Below, piece after piece: positions 1-8,725 of a stretch of 64,000 nucleotides of DNA. The stretch is from Pseudogemmobacter faecipullorum (GTDB lineage Bacteria; Pseudomonadota; Alphaproteobacteria; Rhodobacterales; Rhodobacteraceae): positions 62,001-126,000 of the forward strand of contig NZ_JACDXX010000001.1 of assembly GCF_020539525.1 (NCBI RefSeq), written 5' to 3'. The stretch's first letter is position 1. Each line of letters starts with the position of its first letter. The position numbers and the translations under genes were made by a program. The notes below the pieces were generated by a model. The model made no database searches, was not told the DNA's origin, and was given only the letters and a program-made list of their open reading frames with translations.

Positions 1-1000
1 GCAGCGCGGGGAAGAACAAAGTATCGGCCAGCTGCAGGGTCGCATAGGGCCGGGCCTCCTGCAGGGCGGCCCCGGTCAGCTCCTCCATCGCGGTCAAAAT
101 CTCCTCGGCGGCGCGCCAGGTCTCCTCATGGAGCGCATGATATTGCCGCGAGAAACGGGTGATCCGGCTGCGCGCATGGGCCACGATAATCTCAGCGGGG
201 CGCGCATGCAGCGCCAGATCCTCGATGGCACTGCTGCGACCGTAGAGATTGGCGGGCGCGATCAGGGTGACTTTGTCTGCGCCCTCGAACAGCAGCGAAA
301 GCCGGCGCATATCGGTCAGCCCGTCGGTAAAGATCAGCCGGTGCTGCGCCGGGCGCCGCGAGGGCGCCAGATCAACGGTGCCGGTCTCGGGCAGCGGCGC
401 GTCAGACAGCACCATGGCCTGAGCATCCAGCAGCCGGTTGAAAGCGGCGCGATCGCGCGGCAGGCAGGCCCGCGCCAGCTTCTCATAGCCGCGCCGCTCT
501 TCCTCGCTCAGCAGGAAAGCCACCGCCGCCATGACATCAGCGCAAAACGCTGTCGATTGCCGCATACGCCGGCTCAGCTCGCCACTGGCGCTCAGATCCG
601 CGCTCAGCAGCGCGTCGCGCAGCATGGCGCGGACCAGACCAGAGCGGGCCATCAGCGACAGCGCCATGCAATGCACCGCAGAATAATGCTTCAGCGTTTT
701 GCCGACAAAATCCCGCAGCAGCTGCGGATTATCCTGTGCCGCGAGCACAAAAATCCGGTCCTCGATTTCGGGCCAGCGATGCGCGTTGCTATGGCTCCAG
801 AACCAGGAGTTTCCGGCCTCAAAACTACGGCTGTCGGCCCTGGCCTGGCGGCGCAGCAGCAGGCGGCGGCGCAGATCCTCGGGCAGCACACGGCGCAGCC
901 CCCGGCGCAGCACCGATCTGGCCCCGCCGAGCAGAGGGCCGCTGCCCGCCTGTTTCATCATCGCCGCGAGACGCAGGTTTTTGCGGATTGCCAGTGTCAC
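1..1000 (-). CDS. Unrecognised protein, distal gene of the nonulosonate operon (partial, runs off left edge)
   Basis: The reading frame is open from the start codon to the left edge of the window, giving at least 333 residues without a stop. A strong AGGAGG lies at 1008-1013. It sits only 1 base from the ATG at 1006 but 7 bases from an in-frame GTG at 1000, so GTG is the likelier start. The N-terminus is basic. A later stretch alternates predicted strands and helices (RLIFTDGL, KVTLIAPANLYG, EIIVAHARSR), which suggests a Rossmann-like fold. I do not recognise the family. It follows the PIG-L deacetylase gene by 15-21 bp on the same strand and is probably the last or a late gene of the operon. 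A transferase or sugar-modifying role is only a guess from context. Confidence 0.75.
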   Translation of the reverse strand, partial: MTLAIRKNLRLAAMMKQAGSGPLLGGARSVLRRGLRRVLPEDLRRRLLLRRQARADSRSFEAGNSWFWSHSNAHRWPEIEDRIFVLAAQDNPQLLRDFVGKTLKHYSAVHCMALSLMARSGLVRAMLRDALLSADLSASGELSRRMRQSTAFCADVMAAVAFLLSEEERRGYEKLARACLPRDRAAFNRLLDAQAMVLSDAPLPETGTVDLAPSRRPAQHRLIFTDGLTDMRRLSLLFEGADKVTLIAPANLYGRSSAIEDLALHARPAEIIVAHARSRITRFSRQYHALHEETWRAAEEILTAMEELTGAALQEARPYATLQLADTLFFPAL

Positions 1001-1021
1001 ACTCATCCCTCCTGATCGGGC

Positions 1022-1705
1022 TTAAACCCGTCCGCGCAAAATCATAAACGCCTCTGCCGCTTCTGATCCCGAGGCCGCCCCCCGCAGCTGGGCCTGGGCG
1101 CGCAGAGCGGTTTCGCTGCGCGGGAAGGGAAAGGCGTGAAATTCTCCGTCAAAATGCCGCGTCATGGCCAGTTTACGCTCGAGCTGGCCCGAGATGTCGA
1201 CAAAAAGATCGGGGCGGAAGGCCGGAGCCTGCTGCAGCCCGGCATCGGTTTCCGACAGGGTCTCATAGACGAGCGTCCAGCGCACCGAAGGATAGCGGAA
1301 CCATTTTGAACAGGCCGCACCGGCATCATGCACCACCTGGTGATCGCTATGCGCATCGCCCCGGTGCGGCAGCAAAATAACCTCGGGCTGTACTTCGGCC
1401 ACCACCTGGCCCAGAGCCGCCACCACATCGCCCAGCGGCAGGGTATCGAGCCGCGCTGTCGGCAGGCCGAGCCGGTGCACCGCGGCAAAGCCGTAATCCG
1501 CGGCCACGGCGGCAATCTCGCGGTCGCGCTTTGCAATCCGCCCGGCGGGCCAGCCCTCTTCGGGGCGCATCGTGGTGACGATCAGCCAATGGATCGCCCG
1601 CCCCGCGGCGGCCGCGCGCAGCAACAGCCCGCCCGCGCCCAGGGTTTCATCATCGGGATGGGGCGCGATCACCAGGACCGGACCGCCTGCAGCCGGATCA
1701 AACAT
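1022..1705 (-). CDS. PIG-L/LmbE family N-deacetylase
   Basis: This 227-residue protein starts with the family signature: APHPDDE near residues 14-20, and a second metal-site motif, AHSDH, near residue 117. PIG-L/LmbE enzymes are zinc-dependent deacetylases that remove N-acetyl groups from GlcNAc-type sugars and related small molecules. The start codon overlaps the 3' end of the epimerase gene by 8 bp and is preceded by a purine-rich GGGGGAT, so the two are probably translationally coupled. Standard legionaminic or pseudaminic pathways do not need a deacetylase. Its place here suggests it removes an acetyl group from a pathway intermediate or the finished sugar so that another acyl group can be added. 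That role is inference; the family assignment is firm. Confidence 0.9.
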   Translation of the reverse strand: MFDPAAGGPVLVIAPHPDDETLGAGGLLLRAAAAGRAIHWLIVTTMRPEEGWPAGRIAKRDREIAAVAADYGFAAVHRLGLPTARLDTLPLGDVVAALGQVVAEVQPEVILLPHRGDAHSDHQVVHDAGAACSKWFRYPSVRWTLVYETLSETDAGLQQAPAFRPDLFVDISGQLERKLAMTRHFDGEFHAFPFPRSETALRAQAQLRGAASGSEAAEAFMILRGRV

Positions 1706-2879
1706 CGCTATCCCCCATTACGAAACGTTTATGCAGCAGCCGCGCATCGACCGGGCTGTCGCGCAGAATATCGGCGATGCGGCGGCTGGCCTTGCCATCG
1801 CCGTAAGGGGTGTCACAGCAGGCCACCCGGTCACGAAAGGCCTGGTCCGAACTGGCCCGGTTCAGCGCCGCCGCGATTTCAGCCGGATCATAGCCGGTGA
1901 AGATCACATTCTGCGCATGTTCGCGGTCGCGCTGGCGGCGGCCGATATTGACCACCGGCAGGCCCAGCGTCGGCGCCTCAAGGATCCCGGCCGAGGAATT
2001 GCCGATCATCGCTGTCGCATGGCGCAGCAAATTCACAAAGACCCGGCGCTCCAGGAAGGTAAACAGCTTCACCCGGTCACAGTCGCGCGCCAGCTGGTTC
2101 AGCCCGGCCTGCACCGCATCCGAGCCCGGATCGGTATTCGGGGCCATCGCCGCCACCCGCAGCCCGCTCTCGCTCAGCACCTTTGCAATCGCCTGGATAT
2201 GGGCCGAAGCCGCATCGAAATCGGTGATGGTGGGATGGTAGAGCAAAACCACATAGGGCGCCCCCGCCCAGCCCGCACCAAGCGCCGCATCCAGCTCGGC
2301 CCGGGTCATCACCGGCGTCGAGATCAGCCGGTCGAGACCGCTTGCCCCCACCACATTGATCCGCCAGGCCTCCTCACCCAGAGCGCGCAGGCGTCGGCCC
2401 GAAAGTTCGGTGGTCGCCATATGCAGATGCGCCAGCTTCGAGACCGCATGCCGGATCGGGTTATCGACATTGCCATCCTCGGCATGATCACCGCCGCCGA
2501 TATGTACGATAGGGATATGGTGATAGCTGGCGGCAATGGCCCCCGCCATCGGCTCTTCGCGGTCGCCCATCACCACCAGCATATCGGGCCGGTTCATCGC
2601 GAAAAGATCGGTCATGCCCGCCAGCTGCAGCCCCAGGCCCTTCACCCGTCCCGCCAGACCATCCGAGGCCAGAAGCGAATCGATCCGCGCCACGATGTTA
2701 AACCCGTCCGCCTCGATCTGGCGCACCGAATAGCCGTGGCGCGCGCCCAGATGCGCGCCGGTGACAATCACCCCGGCCTCCAGCCCCGGCGTGTCATTTA
2801 TCGCCCCGATCACCGGGGCCAGAATGTCATATTCCGAGCGGATGCCGGTCAGGATATGGATCTTTTTGGCTGCTTGCAT
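1698..2879 (-). CDS. legG: UDP-N,N'-diacetylbacillosamine/UDP-GlcNAc 2-epimerase (hydrolysing), LegG/NeuC type
   Basis: A 393-residue hydrolysing NDP-sugar 2-epimerase of the NeuC/LegG family, which releases the free 2-epimerised sugar used by the nonulosonate synthase. Visible motifs are the N-terminal TGIRSEYDIL, VMGDREE near residue 105, HIGGGDHAEDGNVDN with RHAVSKLAHLH after it, and the C-terminal GNSSAGILEAPTLGLPVVN that binds the nucleotide. Length is usual for the family. A GGAG stands 8 bp before the ATG. The neighbouring legC and legI genes favour a 2,4-diamino-sugar substrate (legionaminic route) over plain UDP-GlcNAc (sialic acid route), but sequence alone does not settle this. Confidence 0.88.
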   Translation of the reverse strand: MQAAKKIHILTGIRSEYDILAPVIGAINDTPGLEAGVIVTGAHLGARHGYSVRQIEADGFNIVARIDSLLASDGLAGRVKGLGLQLAGMTDLFAMNRPDMLVVMGDREEPMAGAIAASYHHIPIVHIGGGDHAEDGNVDNPIRHAVSKLAHLHMATTELSGRRLRALGEEAWRINVVGASGLDRLISTPVMTRAELDAALGAGWAGAPYVVLLYHPTITDFDAASAHIQAIAKVLSESGLRVAAMAPNTDPGSDAVQAGLNQLARDCDRVKLFTFLERRVFVNLLRHATAMIGNSSAGILEAPTLGLPVVNIGRRQRDREHAQNVIFTGYDPAEIAAALNRASSDQAFRDRVACCDTPYGDGKASRRIADILRDSPVDARLLHKRFVMGDSDV

Positions 2880-2963
2880 CGCTGGTCTCCGGGGTCATTC
2901 TTGTCAGATCGTCATCGGCCTCGGGCGCGCGCGCGCAGTCTCAGGCCCGGCTTCGCCCCGGCG

Positions 2964-3947
2964 CTAGCTGACCGGACAGGGGTCATCTGTGGCATTCGAC
3001 AAGCCCAGCCAGGGGCGCAAAGCGTTCAGATAGATCCGGTGCTGACGCGCCGAAGCCGCATAGGGGGTCAGCGCGCTGCCCCGGCCCTGAAACAGCCCCT
3101 CATAGAGATCGGGCATGCCCGAGACGAAGCGGATGCCAAAGGGCGTGACCGCTCCTGCCTCGCTCAGAGTTCCGGCCCGTTCATCAAGCCTGAGCACCGC
3201 GCCGCCCTGCGGCTGCAGAGTCACGCCGATCTCCAGCCCCTCACGGTTTTCGCAGAAAGCACTGAACCGGGCCCCATTGCTGAGCCTGCCCTCAACCCGG
3301 CCGAAAATCTCGATGTAATCACCACGTTTTGAGCTGACAGTCGCAGGCTCCAGCCCCGAGAAATCCAGCGAGACCAGCTCGGCCTGGTTCAGAAACTCGG
3401 CCAGATCGAGGAAATGCACGAGGTTTGAGGCAAGGCCATAGCTGCTGCCCGCAACCGCCAGATCGACCGGGATGCCGGTGCTGGCAAAACGCGCCTGCAG
3501 CCGGTGATAATCGGCAAAGCCACGACGGCCGCAGTTCACATAGCCCGCGATCCCCTGCCGGGCGAGCCGGGCCCCGACCTCATCGAGATCGCGCAAAGTG
3601 GTGAACAGCACTTTTTCAAAGATCACCGCAGCGGGGCGGGTCACGGCGCATAAATCCTCCCAGGCGGCGCGGCGATGCAGGCTGCCGGTCGCGATCACTG
3701 CCAGCCCGACCTCTGCCGGAACCCCGGCCTCGGCCAGCGAGGCAGCGAGGGCAAAACGGTGCCGCCCCTTTGCGCTTTCCTCCCCGATCAGCGCCTGAAT
3801 GCGCGGATGCAGCGCCAGCACCGGCTCGATGATAAAAATCTGCACCGGAATCGCCATTGAGGCCAGGGCCTGAAGATGGCGAAAGCCGATATTGCCACAT
3901 CCCATCAGCACCACACTGGCGCTGGTCTGCCCGCTGTCTCTCCGCAC
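2964..3947 (-). CDS. Gfo/Idh/MocA-type NAD(P)-dependent oxidoreductase
   Basis: A 327-residue protein with an N-terminal Rossmann motif (VVLMGCGNIGFRH, residues 12-24) and, near residue 128, IFEKVL, the EKP-like element of the Gfo/Idh/MocA family with the usual proline replaced by valine. Members oxidise or reduce sugars and nucleotide sugars with NAD(P). The start is a GTG with AAGGGAGG about 9 bp upstream. It lies between the CMP-sugar synthetase and the 2-epimerase genes in the same operon, so it probably acts on a precursor of the nonulosonic acid or another sugar of the same glycan. The substrate cannot be read from the sequence. Confidence 0.75.
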   Translation of the reverse strand: MRRDSGQTSASVVLMGCGNIGFRHLQALASMAIPVQIFIIEPVLALHPRIQALIGEESAKGRHRFALAASLAEAGVPAEVGLAVIATGSLHRRAAWEDLCAVTRPAAVIFEKVLFTTLRDLDEVGARLARQGIAGYVNCGRRGFADYHRLQARFASTGIPVDLAVAGSSYGLASNLVHFLDLAEFLNQAELVSLDFSGLEPATVSSKRGDYIEIFGRVEGRLSNGARFSAFCENREGLEIGVTLQPQGGAVLRLDERAGTLSEAGAVTPFGIRFVSGMPDLYEGLFQGRGSALTPYAASARQHRIYLNALRPWLGLSNATDDPCPVS

Positions 3948-3990
3948 GCTTGCCTGCCTCCCTTGTATCAGGGTTACTTTTTACGTCGCC

Positions 3991-4689
3991 TCAGCCCGCT
4001 GCTGCCGCCTCTTGCATCAGCATCTCGACCAGGCGGAAATCGATCTCACTGTCGATATCGACCGAGCGTTCGCGCGGCATATCGTAAAGCCGCACCCGGC
4101 CGGACCAGACCCCGTAAGACAGGGTGGCGCGATGCCAGACATAGACCGAGCCATTCATCGCCCAGACCGGCGGTGCCGCCTGGCGTGACAGCACCCGCTG
4201 GCCGTCGGGCGCGGTTTTCACCATCTGCACACAGCCATCCAGCCGCTGCTCGACCATATTGAAATAGGGATTTTTATCAGCGTGATAGCCGGTGATCACC
4301 ACATCGGTCTGATCATCCAGCATCGCAATCGCCGCCGAAATATCCGAAACCCGGCGCAAAGGAGAGGTCGGATCCAGATCGACAACCCGGTCGATCTGCA
4401 GCCCGCCCGTCTCAACATGGGCGACCAGATGCTCGATCACCGGCAGCTTGCCGGCCTGCGATGTGGCCAGCTCGGCCGGGCGCAGACAGGGCACCTCTGC
4501 GCCACAGGCTGCGGCAATCTCCGCGATCTCGGGATCATCGGTCGAGAAAAACACCCGGTCAATTTCCGGACAGGCCAGGGCCTGTTCAATCGTATGCGCG
4601 ATCAGCGGCCTGCCGCGCAAAAGCCGGATATTCTTACGCGGCACCCCGACCGAGCCGCCCCGGGCGCAGATTGTGCAGACGGTCGTCAT
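3991..4689 (-). CDS. legF: CMP-nonulosonate cytidylyltransferase (LegF/NeuA type)
   Basis: A 232-residue CMP-sialic/legionaminic acid synthetase. It couples CTP to the free nonulosonic acid to give the CMP-sugar used by transferases. The nucleotide-binding ICARGGSVGVPRKNIR lies at residues 7-22, followed by PLIAHTIEQA, the FFSTDDPEIA strand and DLDPTSPLRR. The frame stays open upstream, but the start at 4689 is supported by GGAGGG 7 bp before it, by the family N-terminus, and by a 4-bp overlap with the stop of the preceding acetyltransferase gene. It could accept Neu5Ac, legionaminic or pseudaminic acid; the operon favours the legionaminic type. Confidence 0.9.
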   Translation of the reverse strand: MTTVCTICARGGSVGVPRKNIRLLRGRPLIAHTIEQALACPEIDRVFFSTDDPEIAEIAAACGAEVPCLRPAELATSQAGKLPVIEHLVAHVETGGLQIDRVVDLDPTSPLRRVSDISAAIAMLDDQTDVVITGYHADKNPYFNMVEQRLDGCVQMVKTAPDGQRVLSRQAAPPVWAMNGSVYVWHRATLSYGVWSGRVRLYDMPRERSVDIDSEIDFRLVEMLMQEAAAAG

Positions 4690-5366
4690 TCGCTGTTCCC
4701 TCCGGCAGATCTGACCATAGCGGGCACCCCGGTGACCATGGCGCCGGGGGGGACATCGCGCAGCACCACGGCCCCCGCCCCGACCAGCGCGCCCGCGCCA
4801 ATGCGGATGCCCTGGCGCAAAACGGCTCCGGCCCCGATCAGCACGTCGCGGCCCAGCCCGACCCCGCCGGTCAGCCTGGCCCCGCTGGCGATGTGGCAAT
4901 TTTCGCCGGTGCTGCTGTCATGCTCGCACAGACTCTGGCTGTTCATGATCGTAGCCGGCCCGAGCCGTGCCGCGGCACTGACCACCGCGCCCGCAGCGAT
5001 GAAACTGCCCGCACCGATGCTGGCCGAGGCTGAAATGACCGCCGCCGGATGGCTGATCACCGGCAGATCGGCGCCGGTCTGGCGCAACCGCGCCAGAACC
5101 CCGGCCCGCCGCGCCGCGCCGCGCTGATCGACAAAGCCCATCGACAAAGCCATGGCGCTGCCCCCGGCCAGCAGCGCCCGGAAAGGGTCATCGCCGAGAA
5201 TGTCATCGCCGCCAAGCCAGGGGCCGAACCACTCAGCCGCGCCTGCCTCAGGCGCAACATGACCCTGGATCGTCCAGCCGCTGAGCCGGGCCGCTTCGGC
5301 GACCACTTTGGCATGGCCGCCTGCCCCGATCAGGATCAGACCGCGCCCCATACCGCACTCAGTCAT
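4686..5366 (-). CDS. legH: Sugar N/O-acyltransferase, LegH/NeuD/PglD type
   Basis: This 226-residue protein has an N-terminal Rossmann-like GLILIGAGGHAKVVAEAA segment and a C-terminal left-handed beta-helix of hexapeptide repeats (runs such as IGAGSFIAAGAVV, VLIGAGAVLRQG, IGAGALVGAGAVVL). This is the build of PglD/NeuD/LegH acetyl-CoA-dependent sugar acetyltransferases. In legionaminate synthesis the step acetylates the 4-amino group made by LegC. It overlaps both neighbours by 4-8 bp. No strong ribosome site is seen before the ATG at 5366, and an in-frame ATG at 5351 is an alternative start. N- and O-acetylation cannot be told apart here. Confidence 0.85.
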   Translation of the reverse strand: MTECGMGRGLILIGAGGHAKVVAEAARLSGWTIQGHVAPEAGAAEWFGPWLGGDDILGDDPFRALLAGGSAMALSMGFVDQRGAARRAGVLARLRQTGADLPVISHPAAVISASASIGAGSFIAAGAVVSAAARLGPATIMNSQSLCEHDSSTGENCHIASGARLTGGVGLGRDVLIGAGAVLRQGIRIGAGALVGAGAVVLRDVPPGAMVTGVPAMVRSAGGNSE

Positions 5367-6378
5367 GCAGATCTGCCAGGCTCAGCGGGCTGCCTTCCGC
5401 CAGGCCATGCTTCAGGCGCCGCCCGGTCACCCGCTCCAGCTCGCGCGGGTGCAGACCGGTGCCAGGGCGCAGAATGGCCAGATCTTCCGGCCGCAGCACC
5501 GCGCCCGCCGCCAGATCCCGGCGCAGAGCAATCGAGCGCCGCCCGACTTTGGCGGTCTCGCGTTCCGCCGCAGAGGGCTGTTTCACCCCAGAGCCAAGCG
5601 CCCGTTCAATCGCCCGGATCCCTGCGACAAAATCAGCGAAATCAGCGGGTTCGCTCGAGGCGCGGTGATCCGGCCCCGGCAGATCCTGCGACAAAGTGAT
5701 ATGTTTTTCGATAATCTCCGCGCCCCGCGCCACTGCCGCCCATGAGATGGCCGGGCCCATGGTGTGATCAGACCAGCCGACCGGCAGCGCGAAGACCGCG
5801 CGCAGAGTATCAATGGCGCGCAGATTGCAGTCTTCCGGCGCGGCCGGGTAATTTGAGACGCAATGCAGGATCGAGATCTGGTCGTTGCCCGCGCCCCGGA
5901 TTGCCTCGACCGCCTCCTCAACCTCGGAAATCACCGCCATGCCAGAGGAGAGGATCACCGGCTTGCCCTTGCGGGCCAGATGGCGCAGCAGCGGCAGATG
6001 GGTCAGATCGCCCGAGCTGACCTTATAGCAATCCACCCCCACCCGTTCGAGCAGATCGGCCGCCGCCTCGCTGAAGGGGGTCGACATAAATTCAATGCCG
6101 CGCTTCCGGCAATGCGCTTTCATCGCCGCGAAATCGGCCTCGGACAGTTCCAGCGCCTTCAGCATGGCAAACTGGCCATCATCGCTGCCGGTATTGGCGA
6201 CCTGATAGGCGGCTTTGCGCGCCGAGCGCGTCACCAGCTCTTCGGCAAAGAAGGTCTGAAACTTTACCGCATCCGCCCCGGCTTCGGCGGCCACATCAAT
6301 CAGCTGCAGCCCCAGATCTGGGTCACCATTATGATTGACCCCGATCTCTGCGATGATCTTACAGCGTTTTTCCTGCAT
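5359..6378 (-). CDS. legI: N,N'-diacetyllegionaminate/N-acetylneuraminate synthase with SAF domain
   Basis: A 339-residue NeuB-family synthase that condenses phosphoenolpyruvate with the free 6-carbon amino sugar to form the 9-carbon nonulosonic acid. The TIM-barrel shows AEIGVNHNGD near the start, KFQTF, MSTPFSE, KVSSGDL, HCVSNYPA, GWSDHT and EKHITL. The last 65 residues form the SAF (antifreeze-like) domain typical of the family. AAGGGGCGGG precedes the ATG. It is encoded between the dehydratase and acetyltransferase genes. With legC in the same operon, the product is more likely legionaminic-type than Neu5Ac. Confidence 0.92.
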   Translation of the reverse strand: MQEKRCKIIAEIGVNHNGDPDLGLQLIDVAAEAGADAVKFQTFFAEELVTRSARKAAYQVANTGSDDGQFAMLKALELSEADFAAMKAHCRKRGIEFMSTPFSEAAADLLERVGVDCYKVSSGDLTHLPLLRHLARKGKPVILSSGMAVISEVEEAVEAIRGAGNDQISILHCVSNYPAAPEDCNLRAIDTLRAVFALPVGWSDHTMGPAISWAAVARGAEIIEKHITLSQDLPGPDHRASSEPADFADFVAGIRAIERALGSGVKQPSAAERETAKVGRRSIALRRDLAAGAVLRPEDLAILRPGTGLHPRELERVTGRRLKHGLAEGSPLSLADLHD

Positions 6379-6389
6379 ATCCCGCCCCT

Positions 6390-7655
6390 TCAGATCCGCT
6401 GATCCAGCGATTTGGCCGAGGCGACATGACTGTCGCGAAACCCGGCCTCAACGCCTGCGATCATCTCTTTCAGCCGGTCGATCGACAGGGTCTCACCATC
6501 CGAGGCCAGGATCTGCCGCAATCCGGCGATCAGCCCTGGCAGCGAGGCCGGATCTTCGGGCGGGATATAGGGCACATGGTTCAGCGAGGCGAAGCGGGTC
6601 GGCAGCTCCTGCTCGCCCTTGCCGACAAATTCCTCATAGGGTTTCTCGCCTGCGGTATCGAGCGGCGTCAGCAGCATCGGATATTTGCCTTCGGCCAGCA
6701 GGCGCTCAACCGAAAGCCGCGCCTCATCCTCATCGCGGGTGAAGAAGGGCGTCAGGCCCTGGCTTTGCAGAAAGGCCATAGCCACATCCTCAAGCAGCAC
6801 CAGATGCCGGGCCGGATCCAGCGTCGGCACCATCACCGAACGATCTTCGCCCAGCAAAGCCGCAAGGGTGCACAGATGACCGGATTCCGGCAAAGTGACA
6901 AAGAAACGCCGGGTGTTCTCGGGGCAGGCCATCGGCTGGCGCAGCGCGAGCCGGATCTGCCAGGACTGCAGCAGCGAGCCATTCGACAAAGCCACATTGG
7001 CAAAGCGTGCCGAGGCGATCCCCAGCTCCGGCGCCCAGTTCACCGCCGGGGAAAACAAAGCATGTTCCATCAGCCGCTTGGTCGCCCCCATCATCGACGA
7101 GGGATTGGCCGCCTTATCGGTCGAAACACAGAACAGCCGCTGCGTGCCCGGCGACTGCGCGATCAGCTGCGCCAGGGTATCGAGCCGCATCAGATTGGTC
7201 TCAAGCATGGCAAGGATCGAATAGGGATCCTTTTCCGAACGCACATGTTTCAGCGCGGCAAAGTTCAGCACCAGATCATAATCGGCGCTGCGGGCCTTAA
7301 ACCACAGCCGGAAGGGCGCGCCGCCATAATCGAATGGCAGGGTCAGCAGATCACCGATCTTTGGCGGACGCGGCGCTGAGCGGATGCGGCGCACCACTTC
7401 CGCCAGACCGTTTTCATTGTGATCAATGACATGCAGCACCGCCGGCTCAAACTGCGCCAGGGTGGCGAGGGTCTGAAAACCGATCGAGCCCGCACCGCCG
7501 ATGACCAGCAGGCGCCTGCCGCGCACCAGAGCACTGATCTCATCACTGGCGGCCAGCATATCGCTGGCGAAATAGCTTTCGCTGCGGCCGACGATCCGGC
7601 TGTCGAGCGCATCATGACGGAAATCCACGGGAAAAGCGGGGAAATGTTCCGTCAT
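6390..7655 (-). CDS. CapD/PglF-type nucleotide-sugar 4,6-dehydratase (polysaccharide biosynthesis SDR)
   Basis: A 421-residue extended SDR protein of the Polysacc_synt_2 family. The nucleotide-binding VIGGAGSIGFQ is near residues 51-61, AALKHVRSEKDPY follows, and the catalytic STDKAANPSSMMGATKR carries the Thr-Asp-Lys triad that CapD/PglF dehydratases use. There is no membrane part, so it matches the soluble catalytic half of PglF. It should make the 4-keto-6-deoxy sugar that LegC then aminates. Campylobacter LegB is shorter and of a different SDR subgroup, so this operon appears to use another dehydratase for the same step. Its start overlaps the nucleotidyltransferase stop by 4 bp; GAGGAT lies 8 bp upstream. 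Confidence 0.82.
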   Translation of the reverse strand: MTEHFPAFPVDFRHDALDSRIVGRSESYFASDMLAASDEISALVRGRRLLVIGGAGSIGFQTLATLAQFEPAVLHVIDHNENGLAEVVRRIRSAPRPPKIGDLLTLPFDYGGAPFRLWFKARSADYDLVLNFAALKHVRSEKDPYSILAMLETNLMRLDTLAQLIAQSPGTQRLFCVSTDKAANPSSMMGATKRLMEHALFSPAVNWAPELGIASARFANVALSNGSLLQSWQIRLALRQPMACPENTRRFFVTLPESGHLCTLAALLGEDRSVMVPTLDPARHLVLLEDVAMAFLQSQGLTPFFTRDEDEARLSVERLLAEGKYPMLLTPLDTAGEKPYEEFVGKGEQELPTRFASLNHVPYIPPEDPASLPGLIAGLRQILASDGETLSIDRLKEMIAGVEAGFRDSHVASAKSLDQRI

Positions 7656-8722
7656 CCGATGGGATCCTCAAAGATTTTACGGGCCCGGGTCAGCTCAGAG
7701 ATGGTGCCGATATCAATCCAGCGCCCCTCATGCTGATAAGTACCGACAGGGCGTCCCTGCTGGCGCAGGCTTTCAAACAGGCAGGGCATGTCGAAAAACA
7801 CCCCTTTCGGCACGTCTTTCAGCACCGATTTCGACAGCATGTAGATGCCGGCATTGATCGGAAACTGCAGCGTCGGCTTTTCATCCGAGCCGTTAAACGT
7901 CCCGTCCTCGCCTATGCGCACCACACCATAGGGCACGGTATAGCCATGGGTGCGCGTGACCATTGTCGCCTCCCAGCCACCGGCCTGATGCCCGGCCAGC
8001 AGGCTGGGCAGGTCGAGATCATTCAGGAGATCGCCATTGAGGCAGAGGAACGGGTCCGAGAGCGTATCAGGATCAATCAGGCTCAGCGCGCCACCGGTGC
8101 CCAGACGGCTGGTCTCGCGCACATAGGACATGGCAATGTCATGCGACGAACCATCGCCATAATGGTCGACGAACATATCGGCGAGATAATTCAGCGACAG
8201 CACGAAGCGGCTGACACCATGGTCGCGCAGATGATCGATGATATGGCTGAGGATCGGCTTTCCGCCCAGATCCAGAAGCGGCTTGGGGCAGCAGTCGGTC
8301 AGGGGCGAAAGGCGCTGGCCCAGCCCGCCTGCCATGACCACTGCCGTCATTTCACGCGCGATTGAGGTCAGCCAGAGCGAGTAGAGCGCGACCACCCGTC
8401 CCTCGATCACCAGCGGCAGATATTCCACCCCGCGCCGCAGCATGGCCGAGCGCACCTCGCGGTCGCCGCCGGGATCCTGATGAATGATGATCGGATTGCG
8501 GTTCATCGCCCGCGAGACCGGATCACCGGCATCGCCGCCCGACCCCAGCATACGACGCACATCGCCATCTGCCAGCACGCCCTCAAATCGTCCCTCGCGG
8601 TCCACCACCGGCAGCAGCCGCAGCCCTGCCGCATTCATGCGCGAGATCACCACCCGCACTGTCTCGTCGCTGCGCGCGAGGATCGCATCAAGAGCCGGCC
8701 CACGATATTCGTTGAGCTTCAT
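7652..8722 (-). CDS. ptmE: CBS-domain sugar-phosphate nucleotidyltransferase (PtmE-like)
   Basis: A 356-residue fusion: two CBS motifs in residues 1-115, then a sugar nucleotidyltransferase domain that opens with VVMAGGLGQRLSPLT and continues with the signature lysine in CPKPLLDLGGKPI, the LCLNGDLL metal site, and INAGIYMLS. This arrangement matches PtmE of Campylobacter jejuni, which makes GDP-glucosamine or GDP-GlcNAc at the head of its GDP-linked legionaminic pathway. CBS pairs usually sense adenine nucleotides, so activity may respond to energy state. GTP versus other NTP preference cannot be read from the sequence. It sits 3 bp after legC. Confidence 0.82.
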   Translation of the reverse strand: MKLNEYRGPALDAILARSDETVRVVISRMNAAGLRLLPVVDREGRFEGVLADGDVRRMLGSGGDAGDPVSRAMNRNPIIIHQDPGGDREVRSAMLRRGVEYLPLVIEGRVVALYSLWLTSIAREMTAVVMAGGLGQRLSPLTDCCPKPLLDLGGKPILSHIIDHLRDHGVSRFVLSLNYLADMFVDHYGDGSSHDIAMSYVRETSRLGTGGALSLIDPDTLSDPFLCLNGDLLNDLDLPSLLAGHQAGGWEATMVTRTHGYTVPYGVVRIGEDGTFNGSDEKPTLQFPINAGIYMLSKSVLKDVPKGVFFDMPCLFESLRQQGRPVGTYQHEGRWIDIGTISELTRARKIFEDPIG

Positions 8723-8725
8723 CCG

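Noticed and set aside
128-1015. 295-codon open frame on the plus strand
   Set aside because: It mirrors the codon phase of the minus-strand gene, has no family likeness, and is rich in Gln, Arg and Ala, as antisense frames in GC-rich DNA are.
1572-3332. 586-codon plus-strand frame across PIG-L, legG and the oxidoreductase genes
   Set aside because: It is antisense to three recognisable genes, and its composition (Arg, His, Gln, Pro-rich) is that of a shadow frame.
4690-4899. N-terminal extension of the CMP-sugar synthetase frame
   Set aside because: The extension overlaps the acetyltransferase gene and is Arg/Gly-rich without conservation. The ribosome site and family N-terminus place the start at 4689.
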